Positions 7,067 through 14,223 of a stretch of DNA of 42,932 bases are shown here, piece by piece. The DNA is from a virus, in IMG/VR virus record IMGVR_UViG_3300033146_001765, positions 1 to 42,932 of that record; one strand, 5' to 3'. The position numbers and the translations under genes are program-made. The stretch's first letter is position 1. The number at the start of each line of letters is the position of its first letter. A model generated the notes under the pieces. It did no database searches, had not been told where the DNA came from, and saw only the letters and a list, made by a program, of their open reading frames with translations.

Positions 7067-7137
7067 TAGCGCTGCGGGGAGGCGAACCCCGTTCTCTGGC
7101 TTATGAGACCAGCGACTTACCCTTTGTCCTCAGCGCG
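7067..7137 (-). tRNA. tRNA-Met-like (anticodon CAT), atypical
   Basis: The minus strand folds into a full 71-nt cloverleaf. It has a 7-bp acceptor (first pair C-T mismatched), a 3-bp D stem with a 9-nt loop containing GGG, a 5-bp anticodon stem with loop CTCATAA (T33, anticodon CAT, A37), a 4-nt variable loop, and a 5-bp T stem with loop TTCGCCT. The discriminator is A and CCA is not encoded. Position 8 is A rather than U, and T-loop position 58 is C rather than A. The anticodon stem lacks the three G-C pairs of initiators, so elongator Met, or Ile if C34 is modified to lysidine, is more likely. Confidence 0.7.
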
Positions 7138-7150
7138 TCGACCAGTGACC

Positions 7151-7549
7151 CTAGACTATCTCGGGGCTCGAGGGAAGAGGTTTTTTTGCCCTCGCGCAGT
7201 GCCCGCAGGCGCGACGCGGCCACTGACTAGCGCCCGTGCTTGATTGGTGCGCTTCTCCTAGCGACGCGACGACGGTGCGCCCACAGGCTGCTACCAGAGC
7301 GACCCTGGTCTGCAGGACCCCACGCCGGCCTCCGATCTCTACGATCGTGTGGGACACCTTTGCCTCCCACGACGCGAGCTCGAAAGGCGGCTTGAGCGCG
7401 TTGTGCTGGTTCGTTAACTCGGCCGGAACCCTCGCTCGCTGCTCGGCGAAGACGGCCTCTCGCAGGGCGAGGAGTTCGTCGTCCGCGAGTTGCGAGAGGC
7501 CGCCCGAGGTCAGCGCCCGGAAGCCGCGACGGGCGTCGAGGTCGGTCAC
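7151..7549 (-). CDS. unknown early protein (132 aa)
   Basis: GTG start overlapping the upstream stop (GTGA at 7546-7549). The N-terminal 45 residues are helical (LSQLADDELLALREAVFAEQ) and the middle looks strand-rich (VSHTIVEIGG, then LQTRVALVAACG). The C-terminal 30 residues include CGHC and are basic and low in hydrophobic residues. The gene ends 13 bases before the tRNA 5' end, so tRNA and mRNA are probably processed from one transcript. The family is not recognised. Confidence 0.55.
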   Translation of the reverse strand: MTDLDARRGFRALTSGGLSQLADDELLALREAVFAEQRARVPAELTNQHNALKPPFELASWEAKVSHTIVEIGGRRGVLQTRVALVAACGRTVVASLGEAHQSSTGASQWPRRACGHCARAKKPLPSSPEIV

Positions 7550-7779
7550 CTAGCGTCCCCGTATTGCTCCATGAGATCGTCTATGCACTCCTTGACGCTG
7601 TCGAGCTTCATGTCGGTCTCGTCAACGGCTTCGATCGCCTCCTGAACGTCGAGCCAGACCTCGCACGCGAAGCACCCGCCTGCCGCGCCCGTTTCGCACG
7701 TGTTTGCGCACAGCTTCTCGCACTTGGTCTTGATCGCTTCAAGCTGAATCCTTAGATCGGGCTCTGCTTTGATCGTCAC
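7546..7779 (-). CDS. small acidic Cys-containing protein (77 aa)
   Basis: GTG start overlapping the helicase C-terminal frame (GTGA). The protein is acidic, with cysteines at about residues 19, 23, 27, 36 and 39 in the stretch CEKLCANTCE and CFAC, suggesting a small metal site or disulfide core. Helical segments flank it. It is one of a series of small Cys-rich proteins in the genome. No family is recognised. Confidence 0.6.
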   Translation of the reverse strand: MTIKAEPDLRIQLEAIKTKCEKLCANTCETGAAGGCFACEVWLDVQEAIEAVDETDMKLDSVKECIDDLMEQYGDAR

Positions 7780-8300
7780 TGCTGCCCCCTCGATAAGCTG
7801 TTGATCATTCGTGTCTTCCTAGCGTTTACACGCGCAACGTATTTGTCCACCTCGTGATCAGCGACGAGGCTCGTCACGAGACAGCCTCGGGTCTGGCCGC
7901 GCCTGTGGATCCTCTTGAGCGCCTGCGTGTTCGCCTCGGGGGTCCAGTCCCGATCGACGAAGAGCAGGAGCCTGCCCCGAGTGAGCGTGATCCCCTCGCT
8001 CGAGCCGCGGATCGTCCCGGAGACCCCCGCGAGCTCGCCGGCCTGGAACCTCGAGATAGTCCCCGTCCTCTTCGACGCGTTCCGCAGCGACACCCAGCCC
8101 GGCAGCCCCGCGAGGGCCTCGACCGGGGCGACGTGAGCAGAGAACGCGACGAGCGGCTCTTGTGCCTCGGCGCACTCCTGCGCGTACGCGAGCGCCGCGG
8201 GGATCTTCGCTAGGGCCAGCGCCTTGCGGAGCGTCGCGAGTTGGGGAGCAATGTCTGCCCAATCGCTCGTCGTGAGGACCGCCTCGAGCAGCTCCTGCAC
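7776..8300 (-). CDS. SNF2-like helicase, C-terminal RecA domain (separate frame)
   Basis: This frame carries the second half of a superfamily 2 helicase of the SNF2/SMARCAL1 type. The strand PLVAFSAH (about 49-56) corresponds to motif IV, SSEGITLT (100-107) to motif V, and QALKRIHRRGQ (126-136) to motif VI with its arginine fingers. The first half is the preceding gene, 8308-9369. Its own start would be the GTG at 8300, after a GAGG 3 bases away, 7 bases past the upstream TGA. The total span 7776-9369 is one base over a multiple of three. Either a 1-nt insertion or sequence error split one 530-residue helicase, or the two halves are made by re-initiation. The conserved linker helix (DEDVQELLEAVL) reads through upstream of the GTG, favouring one original protein. 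Confidence 0.8.
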   Translation of the reverse strand: MQELLEAVLTTSDWADIAPQLATLRKALALAKIPAALAYAQECAEAQEPLVAFSAHVAPVEALAGLPGWVSLRNASKRTGTISRFQAGELAGVSGTIRGSSEGITLTRGRLLLFVDRDWTPEANTQALKRIHRRGQTRGCLVTSLVADHEVDKYVARVNARKTRMINSLSRGQQ

Positions 8301-8307
8301 GTCCTCG

Positions 8308-9369
8308 TCAGTGCTCCTGCGCGACGCGCCGAGCGGCCAAGGCCTGGGATAGCGCCGCCTCGATCACTGCACGGGACTCGCGCGAGATCGGCACAATCCT
8401 CTCGTCGAAGCGTAACTCTGGCAACTGGAGCCCGACGACCTCCGCGGTCCTCCCCATTTCGACGCGGGCCCGCCGGTCTTCGAACACCTTCTCGATATGC
8501 TCTGGGGCCTGCTGCCAGTCGTCGTAGAACTTGGTCAGCGCGTTGAATTCGTCGATCCCGCCCGGGAAGGCAGCAGCGGCGAGCCCGAGGACCCTGTAGA
8601 GCGCCCAGAGTTCCCGCGGGTGGTTGAGGATCGGCGACGCAGAGAGCCCCCAGACCCGAGTCGCACCGGCAGCGAGCCAGCGGAAGCGCTTCGTCCGCGT
8701 CGCGCTCAGTGTCTTTAGCTTGTGGCACTCGTCAGCGATCAGCACGGTCCCAGGGAGCAGGCCGAGGACCTCAGCGACCTCTGCGGGATCAGGGACCGGA
8801 CAGCGGAAGGCGTCGCAGAGACAGTCGATCTCTTTGCACCCTTCGCTCTTGTTGTGGCGTGGGCCTGGGTGGGAGCACTCGGAGCAGTCGGAGAGGATCG
8901 GCGGGAGGATCGCGTAGTTGAGAATCACGGCCTCGTCGGGTCCTGGGGCCCGCCAGCCGTTGCGGCCGGTCAGAATTCGAGGCCTGAGCTTCGCGCCCCA
9001 GGTCGTAATCTCGCGATACCAGACCGCCTTGACCTGGCTGGGGCAGACGATCACAACCGGCGTCCCTGGCTCGAGCGCGAGAATGGCCTGAGCGGTCTTG
9101 CCGAGGCCCATGTGGTCGGAGAGGAGCGCGGCCCACCGCGAGCCTAGGAAGTTCGCGCCGGTCAGTTGGTAGGGCGATACGGTCCAGTCTCCGTAAGGGA
9201 GCGCGCAGCGAGCGACGACGTCCCCGAGGGGAGCGGTCGTGAGAGCGCAGCGAGCGCAGAGGACGTGGTCGGACCTCCAATAACCCTTCCGCGCAGCGAC
9301 GCGAGCGCCGCATGGGCACGTAGAGGGGATCGCGTTGCGGCGGTGGGGGATCATACAGACTCGGATCAT
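8308..9369 (-). CDS. SNF2-like helicase, N-terminal ATPase domain with Cys-rich insert
   Basis: A 353-residue frame with the first helicase lobe: Walker A MGLGKT (87-92), motif Ia-like strand VVIVCP (105-110), motif II DECH (213-216, in place of the usual DEAH/DEGH) and motif III GLSASP (241-246). An N-terminal zinc ribbon (C18, C20, C38, C41) precedes it. An unusual insert between motifs Ia and II contains six cysteines (C162, C165, C178, C183, C185, C190). It is ATP-dependent DNA-translocase machinery, probably for replication or fork remodelling with the primase. The ATG overlaps the upstream stop (ATGA). The frame ends just after PISRESRAVIEAAL, where the family continues into lobe 2; that lobe is found in the next frame. 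Confidence 0.85.
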   Translation of the reverse strand: MIRVCMIPHRRNAIPSTCPCGARVAARKGYWRSDHVLCARCALTTAPLGDVVARCALPYGDWTVSPYQLTGANFLGSRWAALLSDHMGLGKTAQAILALEPGTPVVIVCPSQVKAVWYREITTWGAKLRPRILTGRNGWRAPGPDEAVILNYAILPPILSDCSECSHPGPRHNKSEGCKEIDCLCDAFRCPVPDPAEVAEVLGLLPGTVLIADECHKLKTLSATRTKRFRWLAAGATRVWGLSASPILNHPRELWALYRVLGLAAAAFPGGIDEFNALTKFYDDWQQAPEHIEKVFEDRRARVEMGRTAEVVGLQLPELRFDERIVPISRESRAVIEAALSQALAARRVAQEH

Positions 9370-9557
9370 CGGTTGCGTTCGTCATGGTCGGTCTCCTCGG
9401 TGTTCGGTGTGAGGAGAGGCCGCACGGCCTTGGCGAGTTCTTCCTGCCGCTTGGCGAGGAGAGAGAGCGCGCGCCGCAGGTCCTCGCGGACGATCTTGAC
9501 TGCCTCCTTGGCTGCTATCACCTCTACGAGTATCCGTCGGTGCTCTTCAAGCGTCAT
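9366..9557 (-). CDS. small helical protein (63 aa)
   Basis: I chose the ATG at 9555-9557, which overlaps the upstream stop (ATGA); a longer version would overlap the upstream gene by 76 bases. Most of the protein is one long charged helix (residues 1-47, EEHRRILVEVIAAKEAVK onwards) with a coiled-coil look, then an acidic tail. Its stop overlaps the helicase ATG. The function is unknown; a helicase-associated role is only suggested by position. Confidence 0.6.
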   Translation of the reverse strand: MTLEEHRRILVEVIAAKEAVKIVREDLRRALSLLAKRQEELAKAVRPLLTPNTEETDHDERNR

Positions 9558-9790
9558 GCGTATTGCTCCAGGTTGAGCGCGAGGGTTGAGACAGGGCAGG
9601 CGCGATCGCGCACGAGGTAGGCCCGGCACTCGGCCTTGGTGCCGACGACGTGGATCCGGTCGACGCGACGGAGGAAGCGGACGTCTACAATGTCGTGAAG
9701 GCCCTCGGTGCAGTTGACGACCGCGAAGTCGCCATTCTTGCCGATCAGGGCTCCCCAGGCGAGTGAATGTATGTAGCGTTCGTTGCTCAT
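9554..9790 (-). CDS. first gene of the left early operon, unknown (78 aa)
   Basis: ATG at 9788-9790, six bases after the predicted -10 box of the left promoter. The protein alternates short strands (GDFAVVNC, HDIVDVRFLRRVDRIHVVG) and looks like a small beta-rich fold. There is no metal cluster or membrane span. As the first leftward gene it would be expressed immediately after infection, a common place for host-takeover or regulatory proteins. The family is not recognised. Confidence 0.6.
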   Translation of the reverse strand: MSNERYIHSLAWGALIGKNGDFAVVNCTEGLHDIVDVRFLRRVDRIHVVGTKAECRAYLVRDRACPVSTLALNLEQYA

Positions 9791-9796
9791 GCCCTC

Positions 9797-9825
9797 ACGT
9801 TAACACCCACCCACGACCCTCGCAA
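9797..9825 (-). promoter_or_regulatory. predicted left early promoter TTGCGA-N17-TAACGT
   Basis: On the minus strand TTGCGA (9820-9825) and TAACGT (9797-9802) are separated by exactly 17 bases, and the ATG of the first gene follows after six bases. The predicted start of transcription coincides with the ATG, as at 4672-4700. The shared core GTTAACGTG just before both starts could also be a protein-binding site. Confidence 0.6.
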
Positions 9826-9914
9826 GCGCTAACCGGGATCAGTGCCGTTGTATAGGTTTACGCACAATCGCTCCAGCCCTCGGATTTAGTAGTGGATTGT
9901 TAACGCGGGATCCG

Positions 9915-9920
9915 TATACT
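9915..9920 (+). promoter_or_regulatory. predicted -10 box (TATACT) of the right early operon
   Basis: CGTATACT lies 52 bases before the first rightward ATG. No good -35 hexamer is present at 16-18 bases upstream, so an activator may be needed. The same CGTATACT is found before the plus-strand gene at 31560, and GTATACT in the strong promoter at 16036-16064. A GTTAAC site at 9899-9904 lies in the -35/-10 spacer. Confidence 0.45.
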
Positions 9921-9971
9921 TGGGGGTGTAGACGAGACGCACGACGAACCCGAACACCGAGGAGACCGACA

Positions 9972-10229
9972 ATGACCAACGCTAGCACCTACCTGACGCG
10001 CTTCTTTAACGAAACGACCAAGGTCGATCACGACGACTTCTTCGAGGTCGACGTTGACGGGACCTGGAACCTCATGAGCTACGGCGTCGTCCTGGAGGCG
10101 CTCTTCGCAGCTAGCGAAGACGAGCAGCGACTCGCAGCGGACACGATTCGCAAGATCGACTTCATGGACGGAGACGTCTGCCACTTCCTCCGCCACCTCG
10201 GGGCCTGCATGGCAAGGCAGGCGGCATAA
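9972..10229 (+). CDS. first gene of the right operon, acidic unknown protein (85 aa)
   Basis: ATG at 9972 with AGGAG eight bases upstream; a further in-frame start upstream would lie in the promoter. The protein is acidic and mostly helical, beginning with TYLTRFFNETTK and having a short strand pair (FFEVDVDGTWNLMS) before helical EALFAASEDEQRLAAD. The stop overlaps the next ATG (TAATG). Its place as first gene suggests an early regulatory or host-directed role, but no family is recognised. Confidence 0.65.
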   Translation: MTNASTYLTRFFNETTKVDHDDFFEVDVDGTWNLMSYGVVLEALFAASEDEQRLAADTIRKIDFMDGDVCHFLRHLGACMARQAA

Positions 10230-10396
10230 TGCAGAGCCGAACGCTAACCCAGTTCGAGACGGCCCGCTGGGAGACCCACGAGTCCTTCCGCAAGGCTGTC
10301 CGATTCGGGCTTAACTGCGACTACACGATCCCCGGCACCTACATAGAGGTCTACTCCTTCGACGGGATCACGCTAGACGCATGGGTCGTCGAATGA
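10229..10396 (+). CDS. small unknown protein (55 aa)
   Basis: ATG at 10229 in a TAATG overlap and stop in an ATGA overlap with the next gene, so it is translationally coupled on both sides. The sequence has an amphipathic helix (FETARWETHESFRKAVRFG) and a beta-rich end (TYIEVYSFDG, then LDAWVVE). It has no known motif. Confidence rests on the coupled overlaps and amino-acid composition. Confidence 0.6.
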   Translation: MQSRTLTQFETARWETHESFRKAVRFGLNCDYTIPGTYIEVYSFDGITLDAWVVE

Positions 10397-10740
10397 CCCG
10401 CCACTGGCACGCCGACGACCTCGAGGCCCACCTAGCTGCAGAGCGCATGGAGAAGCGACGCATGACCCGACTCGAATGGACACCGACCTGCGACGCCTGC
10501 GGACGCGAGGGGATCGACAGAGACGAGGTCCTCTGCTCGAGCTGCAAGCCGAAGCCCCGCCTCGACCTCGTCGCGCATATCCGCGAGCAGATCGCAGCCG
10601 ACCCCCACGCCTACGCCAACGATCGGAAGCTCGAGGCCGTCGCGGACGCTTACATGCGATCCGAGGCCGAGCGCGACGTCTGCCCTCACGGGATCCCACA
10701 CCACGATTGCACCGAACACAACACCAAGGAGACCGAATAA
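10393..10740 (+). CDS. zinc-finger-like small protein (115 aa)
   Basis: The ATG at 10393 overlaps the upstream stop (ATGA), and the stop overlaps the recombinase ATG (TAATG). Residues about 31-49 hold CDACGRE then CSSC, a C-x2-C...C-x2-C zinc finger. A second Cys/His group occurs near the C-terminus (CPHGIPHHDC), where a metal could also bind. The middle is a helical segment (LVAHIREQIAADPHAYANDR). It precedes the annealing recombinase, so a DNA-binding helper role is plausible but unproven. Confidence 0.65.
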   Translation: MTRHWHADDLEAHLAAERMEKRRMTRLEWTPTCDACGREGIDRDEVLCSSCKPKPRLDLVAHIREQIAADPHAYANDRKLEAVADAYMRSEAERDVCPHGIPHHDCTEHNTKETE

Positions 10741-11816
10741 TGTCCACCCAGAAGCTCTACGCCGCGTTGATCGCGGCTCAACGCGAGGCCGCGACCGTCC
10801 CGAAGGACGGGAAGAACGATCACTTTGGCTTCAGCTACACCAAAGCGGACACCATGTATCGGTGCGGAAAACAGATCCTCAACAACCACGGGCTCGCTCT
10901 CATGCCACTCGGGCTGGAACTGAGCAGCCACGAAGCAACCGGAGTCGTCCTCGTCGGGAACCAGCGGCAGGTCGCGGACCTAACCGAGTATGACGTCACT
11001 AGGGACTTCCTGCTCGTCCACGAGCTCGGCGAGTCCGTTGAGTTCTCGATTCAGTGGCCCGTCGACCTCGCAGGAGGGAAGAAGAGCCGCGACAAGTCCG
11101 TTGCAGCTGCTGACACGACCCTGCTCAGCTACGCCTACAGAGACCTGCTCGCGCTGGGACGACTCGGCGAGGGAGAGGTCGACGCGTTGACGCCGGTCGC
11201 AGACGCGAAAGGAGCCGGCACGGAGCCGAGCCCGCAAGACGCGAAGGACCTAGAGGCGTTCATTCGCGAGCGAGCCTCCGCCGCAAGCCCGACCGAGTTC
11301 TTCGACAAGCGGAAGGCAGAGGGCGAGCGCACTTCATGGCGGATCGCCGAGGTCGACGCCAGAGCGGAGCGCGAGAAGGCAGACGCGAAGTCGGCGCAGA
11401 AGGCGAAGGCAGACCGGAGGGAGGCGCAGGAGCTCATGCTGCGCAGGGGCGCAGCGAAGGTCGAGGCCGAAGCAGAGCGCAAAGCGATCCAGGACCTAGC
11501 GAAAGCGGAGGAGATCGAGCACGCCCAGGAGGTGCTAGAGACCGTCCCGCTAGGCGCTGACGATCTCGAGGCCCGCGGCTGGGAGCCCGAGATCGCAGAG
11601 GAGATCGCAGCGATAGACGACGCGGAGCCTGTCGCTCGCGCCGTCGTCAACCACCTCGCGAAGCTCTGCACGTTCGCGCACGGGATCAAGGGTGCGCCCG
11701 CGAAGGCCCACCTCGTCAAAGGCTACGCCGAGGTCGGCGTCGACATTAAGATCAAGCAGACGCCGACAGGAACGCAACTCAAGCAGTGGGCCATGAGCGC
11801 CCTGCTGCCTTTCTAG
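10740..11816 (+). CDS. ERF-like single-strand annealing recombinase
   Basis: A 358-residue protein. I chose the ATG in the TAATG overlap at 10738-10742. The N-terminal 150 residues follow the ERF family: LYAALIAAQREAATVPKDGK, then HFGFSYTKADTMY, and the AAADTTLLSYAYRDLLALGRLG segment corresponding to the family's 'alpha-x-TYARRYALL' core. Such proteins anneal complementary single strands during recombination and genome circularisation. The middle (about 215-275) is a charged coiled coil (EREKADAKSAQ). The C-terminal 90 residues are a separate helical domain. It is followed by a likely ssDNA-binding protein and a RecB-like nuclease, a classical phage recombination module. Confidence 0.8.
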   Translation: MSTQKLYAALIAAQREAATVPKDGKNDHFGFSYTKADTMYRCGKQILNNHGLALMPLGLELSSHEATGVVLVGNQRQVADLTEYDVTRDFLLVHELGESVEFSIQWPVDLAGGKKSRDKSVAAADTTLLSYAYRDLLALGRLGEGEVDALTPVADAKGAGTEPSPQDAKDLEAFIRERASAASPTEFFDKRKAEGERTSWRIAEVDARAEREKADAKSAQKAKADRREAQELMLRRGAAKVEAEAERKAIQDLAKAEEIEHAQEVLETVPLGADDLEARGWEPEIAEEIAAIDDAEPVARAVVNHLAKLCTFAHGIKGAPAKAHLVKGYAEVGVDIKIKQTPTGTQLKQWAMSALLPF

Positions 11817-11855
11817 CCCAACCACCAACAGAACCACCGAAAACCGAGGAATACC

Positions 11856-12341
11856 ATGAGAGTCCCAGCAAAAGCCAAACGGCCCACCAAGGGCAACCGC
11901 AGCAACGTCAACTTCGACGACTACGACTGGAGCGTCGAGCCTGAGCCTGGCTGGAACGAAGGCGTAGTGATCAAGGCCGACGAGGGAACGTCAAAGGCCG
12001 GTAACGAAATGATCACGCTCGTCTTCGGCGTCGAGTCCCGCAGCGATCTGCCCGGCGCCGTCGGCGGTCGCGTGTCCTTCTGGGTGCACGACTACACGAT
12101 CGACGAGACCCTCGCCTCGCTCGCGCCCGACCAGAACGAGAACGAGGAGGCATTCGACCTCACGCCGAAGTCGCTCATGTTCAAGCGTTGCGCGCTGCTA
12201 ATCGAGGAGGACGTCGAGTATCAGCGCAGGGACGGCCGGAAGAGTTTCAAGGTCGCCAAGCTCGCGACGCTCGAGGCCGCTGCAGCAGAGATCGCAGCAG
12301 CCGGCGAAGGGTCCGACGACGCCGACGAGGACTTGATCTAA
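11856..12341 (+). CDS. probable ssDNA-binding protein (DUF669-like)
   Basis: A 161-residue protein with GAGGA before its ATG. It has a basic N-terminus (KAKRPTKGNRS), a beta-rich core (GVVIKADEG, EMITLVFGVESR, GRVSFWVHDYTID) and a C-terminal acidic tail ending SDDADEDLI. The strand pattern and the acidic tail resemble phage DUF669 and SSB-type proteins, which bind single-stranded DNA and recruit partners through the tail. It lies between the ERF recombinase and the nuclease, as such proteins often do. No canonical OB signature is certain. Confidence 0.6.
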   Translation: MRVPAKAKRPTKGNRSNVNFDDYDWSVEPEPGWNEGVVIKADEGTSKAGNEMITLVFGVESRSDLPGAVGGRVSFWVHDYTIDETLASLAPDQNENEEAFDLTPKSLMFKRCALLIEEDVEYQRRDGRKSFKVAKLATLEAAAAEIAAAGEGSDDADEDLI

Positions 12342-12911
12342 GTGGGATACTCTCTCACGATAGGCGAGTTCGAGTGCGAGGTCGTGCCAGAGGAGCGTTA
12401 CGCGTCCGTTGGCGCCGCAGGCGAGGAGGCCGACGGCGCACCGCTCAACTCCGGCGACGATCACTCGAACTCCGTGTCTCCGTCATATACGGGGTGGCAC
12501 GAGTTCTGCACCGCTGTAGGCCTGATCGGGCCATTCTACTCGCCCAAGTGTCACTGCAAGGTGTGCGAGGGCGTGCCCTACTTCGAGAAATGCGGCAAGC
12601 CTGACTGGTGGGAGCCGGAAGGGGAAGGCTCCGGCCGCGACGGGCTCTTGACCCGGCACCCAGGAGCGGCTGAACTACTTCCGGCGCACGCGCTGGCTTT
12701 CAGGCAGGCCAAGGAGCGGTATCTAGCCACAGCAGAGCCGCGCCGGGGGCTGCGGGAGTGGCAGAAGTGCCAAGATCAACAGCCGCCGCCGTGGGGGCGC
12801 GACCCGGACGCGGAGCCCGTGGACTACATTTTGCGCAGGCTGGACTGGTTGGTCTTCTGGGCGGACTGGGCCCTCGCCAACTGCAAACACCCAACGTTCG
12901 GAAACACGTAA
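12342..12911 (+). CDS. conserved phage protein of unknown function (NS-x-SPSY-x-x-W type)
   Basis: GTG start immediately after the upstream stop. Two features recall a protein found in many phages: SVSPSYTGWHEFCTAVGL near residues 44-61 and the C-terminal block RLDWLVFWADWALANC ending in KHP. From memory this family is common in phages of several hosts and has no known role. The middle holds cysteines (C70, C72, C75) in a CHCKVC stretch that may bind metal. The region between about residues 95 and 165 is helical. Its TAA overlaps the next ATG. Confidence 0.7.
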   Translation: MGYSLTIGEFECEVVPEERYASVGAAGEEADGAPLNSGDDHSNSVSPSYTGWHEFCTAVGLIGPFYSPKCHCKVCEGVPYFEKCGKPDWWEPEGEGSGRDGLLTRHPGAAELLPAHALAFRQAKERYLATAEPRRGLREWQKCQDQQPPPWGRDPDAEPVDYILRRLDWLVFWADWALANCKHPTFGNT

Positions 12912-14029
12912 TGGCCACCACCAAACTCCCCACCCTTTCGCCTTCCCGCCTGTCGTCCGCACTTATGTGCGGGCGTCAGGCCCGGCTGAACTCAGAAAAA
13001 GGCCAGGGCCCACCAGGCGATCCGGCCCTGATCGGTACGCTCGTCCACCGGGTGCTCGAGATCGCTGCCGAGTGCGGCGGAAAGGTCGGCCCCTCGACAT
13101 TCCTGCGGATCCTCGGAGCCGAAGGCCCGGGTTATGAGATTGGTGCCGCCGCGGGATTGATCCTCGCGGACATGGAGCCGATCGACTTCACCCATACGGT
13201 CGGGACCGAAGTTCGGTTCAAGGAGCACCTAAAATACGGGTTCCGCTACCGAGGGATCATTGACCGGATCGACCAGCGGACGCCGACGAAGATCAGGATC
13301 ACGGACTACAAGTCAGGCGCCTGCAAGACCCGCGCAGAGCTCGAGGGCGCTGCGCAGACCCTCGTCTACTTGTCGTGGGCGGTCGACGAGTATGGGACCG
13401 AGGACGTCACCATGGTCTACCACTACGTCTCTGCGGGGATCTCGATCAAGATCGGATACGACGAGGCGAAGGTCGAGGCAGGGCTCGCACGAGCCGCCGA
13501 GCTCTACAATGGGTTCCTCGCCGACCCCGACCCGCAGCCGACCATGGGCGATTCCTGCGCCTGGTGCTCGCACAAGGCCGGCTGCTCGATCGTCAAGGCG
13601 CAGCTCGAAGGCGTCGCGTATCCGAACCCTTGGGACGGCCTCGGAATGCCGGACCTGGTCGCGCTGCGACAGCAGGTCGCGGGGGACGCTAAAATGCTCG
13701 AGAGCGCCAGGAAGGGGATCGACCAGACGATCCTCGCCCAGCTCAACAAGGACGAGGTCGAATCGTGGGCCCCCGCGGGATCGCCCTACAGCGTCAAGAT
13801 CACGAGCCGCTCGTCGAAGAAGGTCCTGTCGTCTGCGTTAACGCCTATCTCTTCGGCCCTTGGGCTGCCTCTGCTCGAGCTTGTCGAGAAGTCGTGCGCG
13901 ATCTCCGCGCCGAAGCTGACGAAGCTCGTCAAGGGGAACGTCGCGGCAGAAGGCGCGCTGAGCCTGAATACGACGAAGCAGGCCGGCGCGAAGTTCCTCA
14001 AGGTGACGAGCAAGGGAGGGCTTCTGTGA
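12911..14029 (+). CDS. PD-(D/E)XK nuclease, RecB/Cas4-like with probable Fe-S cluster
   Basis: A 372-residue protein; start at the ATG in a TAATG overlap. The nuclease core shows H46 (GTLVHRVLE), E100, D118 (GIIDRID) and the D-x-K motif DYK at 132-134 (ITDYKSG), which together form the metal-binding active site. Four cysteines (C20, then C216, C219 and C225) fit the 4Fe-4S clasp of AddB/Cas4-type nucleases. It probably degrades or trims DNA ends in recombination with the ERF protein. The C-terminal 140 residues are helical and basic and may bind DNA or a partner. No CRISPR array is present, so a Cas4 role in spacer capture is not implied. Confidence 0.85.
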   Translation: MATTKLPTLSPSRLSSALMCGRQARLNSEKGQGPPGDPALIGTLVHRVLEIAAECGGKVGPSTFLRILGAEGPGYEIGAAAGLILADMEPIDFTHTVGTEVRFKEHLKYGFRYRGIIDRIDQRTPTKIRITDYKSGACKTRAELEGAAQTLVYLSWAVDEYGTEDVTMVYHYVSAGISIKIGYDEAKVEAGLARAAELYNGFLADPDPQPTMGDSCAWCSHKAGCSIVKAQLEGVAYPNPWDGLGMPDLVALRQQVAGDAKMLESARKGIDQTILAQLNKDEVESWAPAGSPYSVKITSRSSKKVLSSALTPISSALGLPLLELVEKSCAISAPKLTKLVKGNVAAEGALSLNTTKQAGAKFLKVTSKGGLL

Positions 14030-14223
14030 GCCTGCACGGATACCACGTCTCTCTAGAACTCAGTCGGCAAGACGTCCCGTTCTACGCGCTGATCATGGCT
14101 GCAATCAGGAAGGCCGACACGTCGAATACTGCCAAACTGAAGGCTGCATGGCCTGAGGTCTACGCAGAGTTCTCGATCCGATACAACGCACCCGGCGGAC
14201 TTCTGCAAAGCGAGGAGGCATGA
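14026..14223 (+). CDS. small conserved-looking phage protein (65 aa)
   Basis: GTG start in a GTGA overlap with the nuclease stop, and its TGA overlaps the next ATG. The sequence contains a helical half (FYALIMAAIRKAD) and KAAWPEVYAEF, ending with the motif RYNAPGG. Small proteins with a 'W-P-E-x-x-x-E-x-x-x-RYNAPGG' end are familiar from phages. The role is unknown; no catalytic motif is visible. Confidence 0.65.
   Translation: MSLHGYHVSLELSRQDVPFYALIMAAIRKADTSNTAKLKAAWPEVYAEFSIRYNAPGGLLQSEEA

Noticed and set aside
8789-9385. 198-residue minus-strand frame
   Set aside because: It overlaps the helicase in another frame and is Arg/Pro-rich; the helicase frame holds clear motifs.
10476-10740. 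longer ERF start far upstream
   Set aside because: It would overlap the zinc-finger gene by over 250 bases; the ATG in the TAATG overlap fits the family start.
11135-11719. 194-residue minus-strand frame
   Set aside because: Antisense to the ERF recombinase; Ser/Ala-rich shadow.
13260-13841. 193-residue plus frame in the nuclease
   Set aside because: Arg/Ser-rich shadow of the PD-(D/E)XK gene in another frame.
12911-14029. Cas4 spacer-acquisition role for the RecB-like nuclease
   Set aside because: No CRISPR or other Cas genes are present; the recombination setting explains it better.
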